Part shown: one piece after another, positions 15,822 through 24,487 of the stretch
Layout of the letters: every line of letters starts with the position of its first letter
Position numbering within the stretch: position 1 is the stretch's first letter
Source of the DNA: Archaeoglobus sulfaticallidus PM70-1
GTDB taxonomy: Archaea; Halobacteriota; Archaeoglobi; Archaeoglobales; Archaeoglobaceae
Assembly (NCBI RefSeq): GCF_000385565.1
Contig: NC_021169.1
Location: 930,001 to 994,000 of the forward strand
Length of the DNA stretch: 64,000 nt
Reading direction: 5' to 3'
The notes under the pieces: generated by a model
Told to the model about the DNA's origin: nothing
The model's database searches: none
The model's input: the letters and a program-made list of their open reading frames with translations, nothing else
Position numbers and translations under genes: made by a program

Positions 15822-17276
15822 ATGGCGGATGAAAGGAAATGGTATACTGGAATGTTTAGCACAGAGGACTGGTGGGCATTCTGGATAGGGCTGTTCTTTG
15901 TTATCCTTGGACTGATCGCTGCAGTAACAAAAATAGACCTGACTGGATGGATCGTCGCATTTGGCAACTGGGTAGACATAACGAAATCATTCCACGCTGC
16001 ACATAAAGACCTAATGAGTCCAGTAGCTTCATTAATAGTATCATATGTAATATTCTCAATCGTTACAGCCATTGGAGCATGGGCAATGAAATGGAATGTC
16101 AAGGACTACCTCAAGGCATGGACATTGATATTCATCATCACAACGATTGCATACATAATCGGTCAGTATGGTTATCTCAGTGCCACATCGAACAAGTGGT
16201 CCAAACTTGGAATTTCGTGGAGCTTGCAGATAGGAGGAGCTTACTATATCATAGCACTAATAATAGGTCTTCTCATTGGTAACTTCGCACCAAAGGGATT
16301 CAAAGAGTTCATGAAGAGGGCTGCAAGACCAGAGTGGTTCATCAAGATCGCTATCGTTGCATTAGGTGCCAAGCTTGGTCTGAAGGCTATCGAGGCTACA
16401 GGATTTGCCATGCACCTGCTGTTCGCAGGAGTCTGTGCAACAATTGCAGCATACTTGCTCTTCTGGCCACTTGCATACACAATGAGTAGGAAAGTTTTCA
16501 AGCTCTCAAAAGAGTGGTCAGCGTGCCTTGCATCAGGTATCTCAATATGTGGTGTTTCTGCAGCTATAGCGACTGCCGGAGCTATCAGAGCAAGACCAAT
16601 CGTGCCTGTAATGATCTCATCGCTGATAGTCGTTTTCGCAGTTATAGAGCTTGTAATTCTTCCGGGTGTTCTGGTTACGACATGGTTCCACGAGCCAATC
16701 GCTGCTGGAGCAAGCCTCGGTCTTACTGTTAAGACAGACGGTGCAGACGCTGCGGCTGGAGCAATACTCGATCAGCTGATGATCTCAAAGGCAGCGAGCA
16801 TGGGCATCTATTGGGATGAGGGCTGGATTCTCGCATCAGCCATCATGACTAAGATCTGGATCGACATGTTCATAGGTGTCTGGGCATTCGTTCTCGCTAC
16901 TGTGTGGGTCTACTACTTCGAGAGAAAACCAGGCGAGAAAGTCCAGAAGATGGAGATCTGGTGGAGATTTCCAAAGTTCGTCATCGGTTACTTCGTAGCA
17001 ATGTTCTCAGTCATGGGTCTCGGACTTGCTGGAATCCTGTCTCACGAGAGCCTTGAGTTCGGTCTTAAGCCTGTCGAGGGTGCACTGAGGCACTTCTTCT
17101 TCATGCTGACATTCACCAGCATCGGTATCGTAACTGACTTCAGGGCATTGAAGGAGGAGGGGCTTGGAAGGCTTGCCATTGCATACGCGGTGATCCTTGC
17201 AGTGATCATTATACCCATTGGATGGTTTATCGCATGGCTCTTCCACCACGGTATGGTACCACCATCACCACAGTAA
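15822..17276 (+). CDS. Large YeiH/UPF0324-like transporter with N-terminal extension
   Basis: A 484-residue polytopic membrane protein, about 150 residues longer than typical YeiH. The family signature is SGISICGVSAAIATAGAI (about 234-251), and a conserved late helix region reads FTSIGIVTDFRALKEEG. The extra N-terminal part (about 1-120) has three or four more helices and tryptophan-rich loops (MFSTEDWWAFWIG). Other loops include GLTVKTDGADAAAG. It presumably carries an anion such as sulfate or a sulfur compound, by analogy with TauZ/SuyZ. GAGGTGAT lies at 15808-15815 before the ATG. Preceded by the 47-residue membrane protein. Confidence 0.85.
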   Translation: MADERKWYTGMFSTEDWWAFWIGLFFVILGLIAAVTKIDLTGWIVAFGNWVDITKSFHAAHKDLMSPVASLIVSYVIFSIVTAIGAWAMKWNVKDYLKAWTLIFIITTIAYIIGQYGYLSATSNKWSKLGISWSLQIGGAYYIIALIIGLLIGNFAPKGFKEFMKRAARPEWFIKIAIVALGAKLGLKAIEATGFAMHLLFAGVCATIAAYLLFWPLAYTMSRKVFKLSKEWSACLASGISICGVSAAIATAGAIRARPIVPVMISSLIVVFAVIELVILPGVLVTTWFHEPIAAGASLGLTVKTDGADAAAGAILDQLMISKAASMGIYWDEGWILASAIMTKIWIDMFIGVWAFVLATVWVYYFERKPGEKVQKMEIWWRFPKFVIGYFVAMFSVMGLGLAGILSHESLEFGLKPVEGALRHFFFMLTFTSIGIVTDFRALKEEGLGRLAIAYAVILAVIIIPIGWFIAWLFHHGMVPPSPQ

Positions 17277-17278
17277 TT

Positions 17279-17297
17279 TAATTTTTTATTTTTTTGT
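17279..17297 (+). terminator. Oligo-T terminator after the YeiH-like gene
   Basis: Directly after the TAA come two T runs (ATTTTTTATTTTTTTG), typical of archaeal intrinsic termination. No hairpin is needed or seen. Confidence 0.45.
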
Positions 17298-17339
17298 TGG
17301 AGGAAAAATTGAAAAGTTCTGACAAGATGGGTGAATTCG

Positions 17340-17576
17340 ATGGAGAAGATCGTTTTAAGTTTGCTGCATGACGGCAAGCAGTGGATAGCCAAAAATGGTG
17401 AGATCGTTGCTAAAGGAGAAACCCTTGACGAACTGGACAAAGAGATAGAAAGTGTTGTGAGAAAGAAATATCCTGGAAAGAAAGTCAAAGTAAGCATGGA
17501 ATTTGATTACAGCAGTATTCCATTCTGGATAATCCAGTATCACCCGTATTATTTGTATAGGGTTATTTACATCTAA
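17340..17576 (+). CDS. Small DUF5395-like protein
   Basis: A 78-residue soluble protein: LSLLHDGKQWIAKNGEIVAK, then LDELDKEIESVVRKKYPGK, and an aromatic end with MEFDYSSIPFWII and YHPYY. I place it in the archaeal DUF5395-like group from this pattern. The fold looks like a small alpha-beta domain and the function is unknown. The ATG at 17340 is chosen because GGGTGA lies five bases upstream; an in-frame GTG at 17331 overlaps that site. It lies just downstream of the YeiH-like transporter, separated by a T-rich terminator. Confidence 0.65.
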   Translation: MEKIVLSLLHDGKQWIAKNGEIVAKGETLDELDKEIESVVRKKYPGKKVKVSMEFDYSSIPFWIIQYHPYYLYRVIYI

Positions 17577-17726
17577 GATTTTACGCCCATTTTACATCTT
17601 GAAGTCTGTATTTGCATTAAAACATCACCGCTGCTTTTTTCTGAGGATCGTCTTTAAAATGCTTGAGTTCTTTAAAAAGATAATAGACAGGAAGTTAAGA
17701 TTTTAAATTTTTCATTCAGTGTGATA

Positions 17727-17809
17727 CGCCGGGGGTGGGACTTGAACCCACGCGTCCCAAAGGGACACAGGCTCTCAAGGCCTGCGCAGTGCCTCTCTGC
17801 CACCCCGGC
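17727..17809 (-). tRNA. tRNA-Ser (UGA anticodon)
   Basis: On the minus strand the acceptor GCCGGGG pairs with CCCCGGC, followed by discriminator G. The T arm is GTGGG TTCAAGT CCCAC. The anticodon arm is CAGGC CTTGAGA GCCTG, giving anticodon TGA. A long variable arm (GTCCCTTTGGGAC) makes this a class II tRNA, consistent with serine. CCA is not encoded. No intron is seen. Confidence 0.95.
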
Positions 17810-17905
17810 TGTGACCGGCTATGAATAGCTTTTGAACTGGAGAATATAAAGAGTTAACGGTCAGCCATCACGAAACTATTTAAATACAGGAAATAACTTG
17901 AATAT

Positions 17906-19006
17906 ATGTCAGATGTGTTTTTTGCTGATTCAAGAGCAATGGTTACCGATCCATCAAAATGGTTTCAGCCTAGTCTCAGCCTTGTCAGTAAGTTGAAAAG
18001 GCTGATAGATGAAAGCAAGATCCTCGACTTCATCGACAAAGGTGATATCGTCGCAGTAAAAACCCATTTTGGCGACAGAGGAACTACAAAAACCCTTCGA
18101 TCGGTGTATATCAGAACCATAGTAAAGGAGATCAAAAAGCGGGGTGGCAAACCATTTGTTACAGAAACCACTGGCCTGGGTCTTACGAGGCTCAGATCAT
18201 CAGCTATAGGGCGGATTGAGATTGCTGAGGAGAATGGATACACCTCGCAGACGCTTCTCGCTCCAATAATAATCGCAGATGGCGTAATGGGATTCGATTT
18301 TGTGAAAGTGAATATCAATGGAAGGCATCTGAAAGATGTGTTCGTTGCGAAAGCTTTTGAAAGTGTTGATAAGGTTGTGTGTGCGACACACTTCAAGCTC
18401 CACATGATGGCTGGCATGGGCGGGAGCATAAAGAATGTTGGAGTTGGCTGTGTGGCGAAGCCATCAAAGTACGACCTCCACTGCCCGAATCCTCCGTACA
18501 TAAACGAGAACTGTACAGAGTGTGGAGATTGTGTTGAAATATGCCCTGCTGGAGCGATAAAGAACTTTAGAATAGATCACAGTATTTGCCTGAAATGCAC
18601 GGGATGCAGTGAGGTCTGCAAGTACGATGCGGTAACAATTGAGCCCTGGCTTGGCGGAAGAGAGATTGGAGAGAGGATAGTCGAGTGTGCCAAAGGAGTT
18701 TACGAGGTGGTTGGGGAAGAGAACTTCGCATTCTTTAACTTCATGATTGATGTAACTCCCCACTGCGACTGCCATCCGTACAGCGATAATAACATCATAC
18801 CAGATGTTGGAATATTCGTTTCCAGAGACATAGTCTCCGTTGATGCTGTATGCTTGGAAACCTTGCAAAAGCTCGAAGCGAGCAGGGATGCTCTAACAGG
18901 AGACAAAAAGCTCTGGGACTGGACCTCTCCACAATCCCAGCTTGATTATGCCGAGGAGATCGGACTCGGAGAAAGAAAATACGAATTGTTTAGAGTTGGT
19001 GATTGA
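17906..19006 (+). CDS. DUF362 domain protein with two 4Fe-4S clusters
   Basis: A 366-residue protein. The N-terminal part (about 1-190) is a DUF362 domain with VAVKTHFGDRGTTKTLR and a glycine-rich stretch MAGMGGSIKNVGVGC. An inserted ferredoxin-like domain follows, with CTECGDCVEICPAGAI and CLKCTGCSEVCKYDAV (about 205-245), which can hold two 4Fe-4S clusters. The C-terminal part continues DUF362 (HCDCHPYSDNN, SRDIVSVDAV). The role is probably electron transfer or metal-cofactor chemistry; it is not defined for the family. A TATA-like CTATTTAAATA lies about 25 bases before the ATG and there is no Shine-Dalgarno, so it is likely leaderless. Confidence 0.85.
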   Translation: MSDVFFADSRAMVTDPSKWFQPSLSLVSKLKRLIDESKILDFIDKGDIVAVKTHFGDRGTTKTLRSVYIRTIVKEIKKRGGKPFVTETTGLGLTRLRSSAIGRIEIAEENGYTSQTLLAPIIIADGVMGFDFVKVNINGRHLKDVFVAKAFESVDKVVCATHFKLHMMAGMGGSIKNVGVGCVAKPSKYDLHCPNPPYINENCTECGDCVEICPAGAIKNFRIDHSICLKCTGCSEVCKYDAVTIEPWLGGREIGERIVECAKGVYEVVGEENFAFFNFMIDVTPHCDCHPYSDNNIIPDVGIFVSRDIVSVDAVCLETLQKLEASRDALTGDKKLWDWTSPQSQLDYAEEIGLGERKYELFRVGD

Positions 19007-19019
19007 AGTGAGGGTTGGC

Positions 19020-19790
19020 ATGAACATCGATATGGAGAGATACATCAGACAGCTGATGATTCCGTATTTTGGTGAAGAAGCTCAGGAAAAACTGCTCAGC
19101 TCAAAGGTTCTGATAGTTGGTGCTGGAGGTCTTGGCAGTCCCGTGATAATGTACCTCTCCTCTGCGGGAGTTGGAGAACTGACGATAGTTGACTTCGATG
19201 CTGTGGAGAAGACCAATCTGCAAAGGCAGGTCATACATGCTGGAAAAATTGGATGGAACAAAGCTGAATCAGCTATGGAATTCGTCAGCAAGCTTAATCC
19301 AGATGTCTATGTCAGAACCCTTAAGGAAAAAATAGAGCCAGGAAATGTTATGGATATCATAAATGGACACGATCTGGTTGTATCATGCCCGGACAACTTT
19401 AGAACGAGGTTTTTGTTGAACGATGCTTGCCGAATCAAAGGGATTCCACTGATACATGGAGCGATCTTCGAGTTTGAGGGGGAGGCTATGACCATAACCG
19501 ATAGCTCACCATGCTACAGATGCCTGTACCCTGAGGCGTATCCGGAGAAAACTCCCGGAATAATAGGTGCCACAGCAGGAGTTATAGGGAGCATTCAGGC
19601 TGTTGAGGCTATAAAGGTTCTTACAGGCTTGGGAGACCTGCTCGATTGTTTGCTCAGGGTTGATCTGCTATCCATGGAGCTTTTCAAGATAGAGATAAAA
19701 AGAAGAGACGACTGCCCAATATGTAACGGAAGGCTAAGGCAGATCTATCCTGAGAACTACGAGGACTCGTGCAGGATCGTTACATACTAA
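19020..19790 (+). CDS. E1-like adenylyltransferase (MoeB/ThiF/HesA family)
   Basis: A 256-residue enzyme that adenylates the C-terminal glycine of a MoaD- or ThiS-like sulfur carrier. VGAGGLGSPVIMYLSSAGVG (about 34-53) is the nucleotide-binding loop. DAVEKTNLQRQVIHAG follows, and zinc-binding pairs CYRCLYP and CPICNG are present. No rhodanese domain is attached. The ATG at 19020 is preceded by GAGGG; an earlier in-frame start inside the DUF362 gene is unlikely. Partners could be a MoaD elsewhere in the genome and the MoaE at 4125. Confidence 0.88.
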   Translation: MNIDMERYIRQLMIPYFGEEAQEKLLSSKVLIVGAGGLGSPVIMYLSSAGVGELTIVDFDAVEKTNLQRQVIHAGKIGWNKAESAMEFVSKLNPDVYVRTLKEKIEPGNVMDIINGHDLVVSCPDNFRTRFLLNDACRIKGIPLIHGAIFEFEGEAMTITDSSPCYRCLYPEAYPEKTPGIIGATAGVIGSIQAVEAIKVLTGLGDLLDCLLRVDLLSMELFKIEIKRRDDCPICNGRLRQIYPENYEDSCRIVTY

Positions 19791-19805
19791 CCTAACCTCT
19801 TAAGC

Positions 19806-20555
19806 TTAACCCCTCAGCTTTTTGAACTCCTCTAGAACCTTTTTCATCACCTCTCCAGCCTTTCCATAAACAACCACATCGAAGATGAAGTCTTTCTCCA
19901 CAGGTTCGAGATTTATCAAAGCGAGCTTTGCCCCACTCTTCTTCGCAATCTCTGGCAAACTCGCTGCTGGATAGACTACAAGCGAGGACCCAATAACCAA
20001 AAATAGATCTGCCTTTCTGGCTTCTTCCATTGCTGATGTCAGCACATCATATGACAAAGGCTCCCCAAAGAAAACAACTCTCGGCTTCAAAAACTCACCA
20101 CCACACTTCTCGCATACAGGCTGCCTCTCTTTCAAAATTTTCGCAATATACTCCCATTCATAGACAGCTTCGCAGTCCAGGCAATCCACATAGTTCATCG
20201 AGCCATGAAGTTCAAGAACCCTCCTGCTCCCAGCCCTCTGGTGGAGCATGTCTATGTTCTGGGTTATGACTGCTTTAACAACACCTTCCCTCTCCAGCTC
20301 CGCAATAGCATAGTGTGCCGGATTTGGCTCTGCGTTGGACTTCAGTATAAGCTCCTTGGCAAACTCCCAGAATGCTGAAGGGTTCCGCTTAAACCCATAG
20401 ATCGAGGCAACCTCTTCCGGATTATACTTCTTCCACAGACCGTCAACACCTCTAAAGGTTGGAATACCGCTTTCTGCGGATATTCCAGAGCCTGTGAAAA
20501 CCACAGCATATTTGGACTCATTAAGCATCTGGGAAATCTTTTTAATACCTTCCAT
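19806..20555 (-). CDS. NAD-dependent protein deacylase, Sir2-Af2 type
   Basis: A 249-residue sirtuin. Motifs: FTGSGISAESGIPTFRG (about 22-38), TQNIDMLHQRAG with the NAD-binding Asn-Asp, HGSMNYVDC with the catalytic His, two Cys pairs for zinc (CLDC and CEKC), and VIGSSLVVYPAA. The sequence closely follows what I recall of Archaeoglobus fulgidus Sir2-Af2, including GFKRNPSAFWEFA. The ATG at 20555 aligns with the start of that protein; an upstream TTG at 20582 would add nine residues. Its likely target is a chromatin protein such as Alba, by analogy. Confidence 0.92.
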   Translation of the reverse strand: MEGIKKISQMLNESKYAVVFTGSGISAESGIPTFRGVDGLWKKYNPEEVASIYGFKRNPSAFWEFAKELILKSNAEPNPAHYAIAELEREGVVKAVITQNIDMLHQRAGSRRVLELHGSMNYVDCLDCEAVYEWEYIAKILKERQPVCEKCGGEFLKPRVVFFGEPLSYDVLTSAMEEARKADLFLVIGSSLVVYPAASLPEIAKKSGAKLALINLEPVEKDFIFDVVVYGKAGEVMKKVLEEFKKLRG

Positions 20556-20587
20556 GTAAAAAGTTGCACACTCCTCAGACAAAAAAT

Positions 20588-20630
20588 TTATTAATTCTAC
20601 TCGTTCATTGGATTGTCAGGAGGGATTAAA
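20588..20630 (+). promoter_or_regulatory. eS1 promoter and ribosome binding site
   Basis: TTTATTAAT (20588-20596) is a TATA-like element. Transcription would start about 25 bases later, near 20613-20616. GGAGGGAT (20619-20626) is a strong Shine-Dalgarno, but it lies inside the frame opened by the TTG at 20613. It is correctly spaced only for the ACG at 20631. Confidence 0.5.
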
Positions 20631-21293
20631 ACGGCGAGGAAAAGACAGGCAAGGGTTAAGGATAAGTGGACTTTAAAGAAGTGGTTCACGCTTATAGCTC
20701 CTGAGTATTTCGGGATGTCCGAACTGGGAGTAACTCCAGCGGATGCTTCAGAGAAGGTTCTTGACAGGGTTGTGGAGGTTACACTTGCTGAGCTTACCAA
20801 CGATTACTCAAACCAGAATCCATACAAGAAGCTGTGCTTCAAGGTTTACAGAGTTGCTGGAAACAACGCATACACCGAGTTCTTCAGATACGAGCTTGGC
20901 AGAGACTACATAAACAGCCTTACAAGGAGGAGGACTTCAAAGATCGAGGATGTGATCGATGTCACAACTACAGACGGCTATGTGCTTAGGGTTAAGCCGG
21001 TAGCGTTCACAATAAGGAGATGCAAGACTTCCCAGAGAAGGGCAATAAGAGCTATCATGCATGAGATAATCGCCAAAACCGGCAGCGAGTCAAAATTCAT
21101 TCAGTTCATTCAGGAGTGCATTCTTGGAAAGATTCCGTCAGAGATCTACAAGAACGCAAAGAAGATCTATCCACTGAGAAGAGTTGAGATAAGAAAGATA
21201 GAGCTTCTGAAGGAACCTAAGGGAATTGAAAAGGGTGTTTTCGAAGAGGCTAAAGCCAAAGAAGAAGAGGTTAAGGCTGAAGAGGCAGCCTGA
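20613..21293 (+). CDS. rps3ae: 30S ribosomal protein eS1 (S3Ae)
   Basis: A small-subunit ribosomal protein of the archaeal/eukaryotic S1e family. KDKWTLKKWFTLIAPEYFG (about 16-34) and FTIRRCKTSQRRAIRAIMHE are typical, and the C-terminus ends in a Glu/Lys/Ala tail. Length (220-226) is normal. The start is unusual. The only standard in-frame codon is TTG at 20613, which may sit at the very 5' end of the transcript. The perfectly spaced site after GGAGGGAT is ACG at 20631, where the order ACG GCG AGG AAA looks like a mutated ATG start. I report the longer frame; the true start is open. Confidence 0.93.
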   Translation: MSGGIKTARKRQARVKDKWTLKKWFTLIAPEYFGMSELGVTPADASEKVLDRVVEVTLAELTNDYSNQNPYKKLCFKVYRVAGNNAYTEFFRYELGRDYINSLTRRRTSKIEDVIDVTTTDGYVLRVKPVAFTIRRCKTSQRRAIRAIMHEIIAKTGSESKFIQFIQECILGKIPSEIYKNAKKIYPLRRVEIRKIELLKEPKGIEKGVFEEAKAKEEEVKAEEAA

Positions 21294-21437
21294 TTTCAAT
21301 AATTATTTTATTCTTGCTTCATTTTTGATGTGCTTTTCCCTGTTTTTCTGTTCTTAATCTGAAATTAATTTTAATTTCTCCTTTTTACTTTCAAAAATGC
21401 CAAAGATTTATGAACCATGATGTGAGAGTCCAGTAAA

Positions 21438-23663
21438 ATGATGTCTCAGAAAATTGAGGTCAAGCTAAACAAAGACCTTGGCTTTTTTGACATAACAATG
21501 ATAGGCATCGCGGGAATGATTGGTGCCGGTGTTTTCGCGTTGACAGGGATTGCTGCAGGCATCTCTGGCCCAGCACTGATCATTGCGTTCTTCTTCAATG
21601 GCCTCATTGCAACCATTACAGCTTTGGCTTATGCAGAACTCGGCTCCTCGATGCCACAGGCAGGAGGAGGGTACGTCTGGATCAAGGAGAGCTTCCCACA
21701 GTCAGCCGGATTTATAGCCGGGTGGATCGACTGGTTCGCACACAGCGTTGCCTGTGCATTATATGCCGTAACCTTTGGAGCTTTTGTTGCAGTCATTCTT
21801 GAGGGCTATATGCCCTTCATTCTGGTTTCAAAAGTCTCATCATTTTTAGCCGTTACATTATTCGCGTATGTGAACTATATTGGCGTTAAGGAGAGTGGAA
21901 AGGTTGGAGGGATAATAACTCTAACCAAGGTAGTCATACTGCTCGTTTTCACGATCTTTGGAGTTTACAGAACATTCTCAAACCCGGAATGGGTGTTGAG
22001 GTTCACACCCTTTATGCCGAACGGTATGCAGGGTGTGCTTGCTGCGATGGGTTTAACATACATAGCCTTTGAAGGCTACGAGATCATCGTACAGAGCGGT
22101 GAGGAAGTTAAGAACCCGGAAAAGAACATTCCCAGGGCGGTTCTCGTATCGCTGTGGGTTGCTACACTGATATATATTCTTGTAGCAGTCTCCGTTCTTG
22201 GAGGAATAGACAGCGACAGGCCAAGCTGGATGTACCTGGGTGAGCTTGGAGAGCTCGGCCTGATAAAGACTGCTGGAAGCATAATGCCCTTTGGCTTCGC
22301 AATTCTGCTTTTTGCCGGACTGGTTTCAACCACGAGTGCGATGAACGCCACGATATACTCATCATCAAGGGTCGCCTTTGCGATGGCAAGGGACTCGTTT
22401 TTACCGAGAGCACTCTCGGAGATAGATGTCAGGAGAAGAACTCCGCGAAACTCGATCTTTTTCTCGTACATAATAATCTCTGCAATGACTCTGAGCTTGC
22501 CAATAGAGGCTGTTGCAGCATCTGCAAACATAATGTTCATCCTGCTCTTCGTGATGGTGAATCTCACACTCATACTGATGCGTTACAAGGCTCCGAACCT
22601 AAACAGGCCGTTTAAGGTTCCTTTCGTTCCGTATCTGCCGATAGTAGCGGTGATCCTTCAGTTTGTTATAGGGTACTTCATGATATCGATGCTCGAGCAC
22701 GGTTTCCTCGCCCTGGCAGTTTCGGTGCTCTGGATTGTGCTCGGGATAGTGATATACTCTTCCTATTCTAAGGAGAAGGTCAAGGAGGCGATAAAAGAGG
22801 AGATAAAAACAGTGTTCGAGGAAGGACACCTTGAGGAGAGGCCGTACAGAATACTCGTTGCATACGCGAATCCGGCGATAGGGAAGATGCTTCTCGAGTT
22901 TTCAGATTTCATAGCCAAAGCCAAGAATGGCGAGATAAAGGTCATGAATGTTGTAAAGCTCCCGGAACAGACACCGCTGAAGGCTGGGATGAAGCTTGTA
23001 AGAGAGCAAATAGAAGAGATCGATGAGTTACTGAGAATCCCATCATCTCCAGCCAAGGGAGTTATAAAAGTAGCTCACAGCGTTAGTGATGCGATAATAA
23101 GTGAGGCTGCAGAATACAAGGCAAATCTTGTCGTTCTTGGATGGAGGGGCAGAACATTCAGAAGGGATTTCGTGTTTGGTAGCACAATTGATCCTGTGCT
23201 GCTCAAAGCCCCATGTGATGTTATTGTCACAAGACCCGAACCTGGTTTCAACATAAAGAAAGTTGAGAGAGTCCTGATTCCCACCGCAGGAGGGCCGCAT
23301 GTCAGGTTTGCTCTCCAGCTTGTCAAGGATCTGATGCAGATTTCAAAATTCGATGTCTCGCTGTGCTTTGTCGGAAAGAATGAAAGTGAGCTCAGGAAAG
23401 GTAAAGCCGTGATAGAGGCTTGCAGGAAGGAGAGCGGAATAGATGCAGATGAGATCCTGAAGCTATCCGATGACCCGATAAAAGGCATAGCAGAGATTGC
23501 CAGAAACTACGACATGATGTTCGTTGGGGCAAGTGACGAGCCATTTTTCAAGAATTTCATAAAGGGCATGTTTGTTGAAAAGCTCGTGAAGGAGACCAAT
23601 AAAACGGTTGTGATGGTCAGAAAGAAGATTAAGGTGTACGATATTATCAGAAGATTGTTTTAG
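21438..23663 (+). CDS. APC-family amino acid permease with C-terminal UspA domains
   Basis: A 741-residue protein. Residues about 10-435 form a twelve-helix APC permease (IGIAGMIGAGVFALTGI near the start, AMGLTYIAFEGYEII in the middle), close to cationic amino acid transporters. Residues about 455-735 form two tandem universal-stress domains: YRILVAYANPAIGKM to VTRPEP, then VERVLIPTAGG to VVMVRKK. Such permease-Usp fusions are common in archaea, and the Usp part probably senses nucleotide. The substrate is not known. It is convergent with the MscS gene, whose stop overlaps its end. Confidence 0.88.
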   Translation: MMSQKIEVKLNKDLGFFDITMIGIAGMIGAGVFALTGIAAGISGPALIIAFFFNGLIATITALAYAELGSSMPQAGGGYVWIKESFPQSAGFIAGWIDWFAHSVACALYAVTFGAFVAVILEGYMPFILVSKVSSFLAVTLFAYVNYIGVKESGKVGGIITLTKVVILLVFTIFGVYRTFSNPEWVLRFTPFMPNGMQGVLAAMGLTYIAFEGYEIIVQSGEEVKNPEKNIPRAVLVSLWVATLIYILVAVSVLGGIDSDRPSWMYLGELGELGLIKTAGSIMPFGFAILLFAGLVSTTSAMNATIYSSSRVAFAMARDSFLPRALSEIDVRRRTPRNSIFFSYIIISAMTLSLPIEAVAASANIMFILLFVMVNLTLILMRYKAPNLNRPFKVPFVPYLPIVAVILQFVIGYFMISMLEHGFLALAVSVLWIVLGIVIYSSYSKEKVKEAIKEEIKTVFEEGHLEERPYRILVAYANPAIGKMLLEFSDFIAKAKNGEIKVMNVVKLPEQTPLKAGMKLVREQIEEIDELLRIPSSPAKGVIKVAHSVSDAIISEAAEYKANLVVLGWRGRTFRRDFVFGSTIDPVLLKAPCDVIVTRPEPGFNIKKVERVLIPTAGGPHVRFALQLVKDLMQISKFDVSLCFVGKNESELRKGKAVIEACRKESGIDADEILKLSDDPIKGIAEIARNYDMMFVGASDEPFFKNFIKGMFVEKLVKETNKTVVMVRKKIKVYDIIRRLF

Positions 23664-24487
23664 TCCTTTTCATTATTTTTAAGTTTCAGGTCATTTGCAA
23701 ACCAGACGGTTCTCTGCGGGAAGGGTATCTCTATGCCGTTCTCCTCTAGCTCCTTCTTTATTTTCCACAGCAGTTCTGTCTTTATGGAGTACCATTCAGT
23801 GGAGGGACCCCATATCCTGACCACGATGTTCACAGCATTATCTCCCAGTTCATTCACAAAAATCTGCGGCTCGGGATTCTTTAAGGCGAATGGATGCTCA
23901 TCGATCAGTCTATTTATTATTTGAATGGCCTTCTCAGCATCATCGCTGTAGCGGATGCCAACCACATACTCAAACCTCCTTGCAACATTCGCAACATAGT
24001 TGGTTATGCTGGATGTGAATACCTTCTCGTTCGGTATTCTCACATACAGACCATCGTAGGTTCGAACCACTGTGGACAGAATGTGTATGTCCTCAACATA
24101 TCCAGCAACCCCGTCCACACTGATCTGATCTCCGATCTTTATCGGCTTCTCGGATATCAGGAAGATCCCAGAAACTAAATTGGAGACTACACTCTGGCTT
24201 GCGAAACCTATAATGATACCGGCTATACCTCCGGCAACCAGCAGTCCGGAGAGATTCAGACCGAGAGTGGGCATGACTGTTATGAAAGCGATCGTGATGA
24301 TGCCATAATAGACGATTTTGAGGATCAACTCGAGCTGATCTCTCTTCATCTTGTCCGTTAATGCCCTCCTTATGTTTGTGGTGACTATTCTTGCCACAAT
24401 GGTCGCTATTGTCATCATCAGGACTACGAACAGGATATCATGAACGGTCACATCCCCGTAAACCTTCTGCCCCAGTATGTCGATCAT
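23660..24487 (-). CDS. MscS-type mechanosensitive channel
   Basis: A 275-residue membrane protein with three N-terminal helices and the MscS pore helix and beta domain: GLLVAGGIAGIIIGFASQSVVSNLVSG is split by glycines as in MscS TM3, followed by PIKIGDQISVDG and YDGLYVRIPNEKVF. It releases solutes under membrane tension. The ATG at 24487 overlaps the TGA of the upstream DUF432 gene (ATGA), so the two are translationally coupled. The C-terminal domain is normal in length. Confidence 0.9.
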   Translation of the reverse strand: MIDILGQKVYGDVTVHDILFVVLMMTIATIVARIVTTNIRRALTDKMKRDQLELILKIVYYGIITIAFITVMPTLGLNLSGLLVAGGIAGIIIGFASQSVVSNLVSGIFLISEKPIKIGDQISVDGVAGYVEDIHILSTVVRTYDGLYVRIPNEKVFTSSITNYVANVARRFEYVVGIRYSDDAEKAIQIINRLIDEHPFALKNPEPQIFVNELGDNAVNIVVRIWGPSTEWYSIKTELLWKIKKELEENGIEIPFPQRTVWFANDLKLKNNEKD

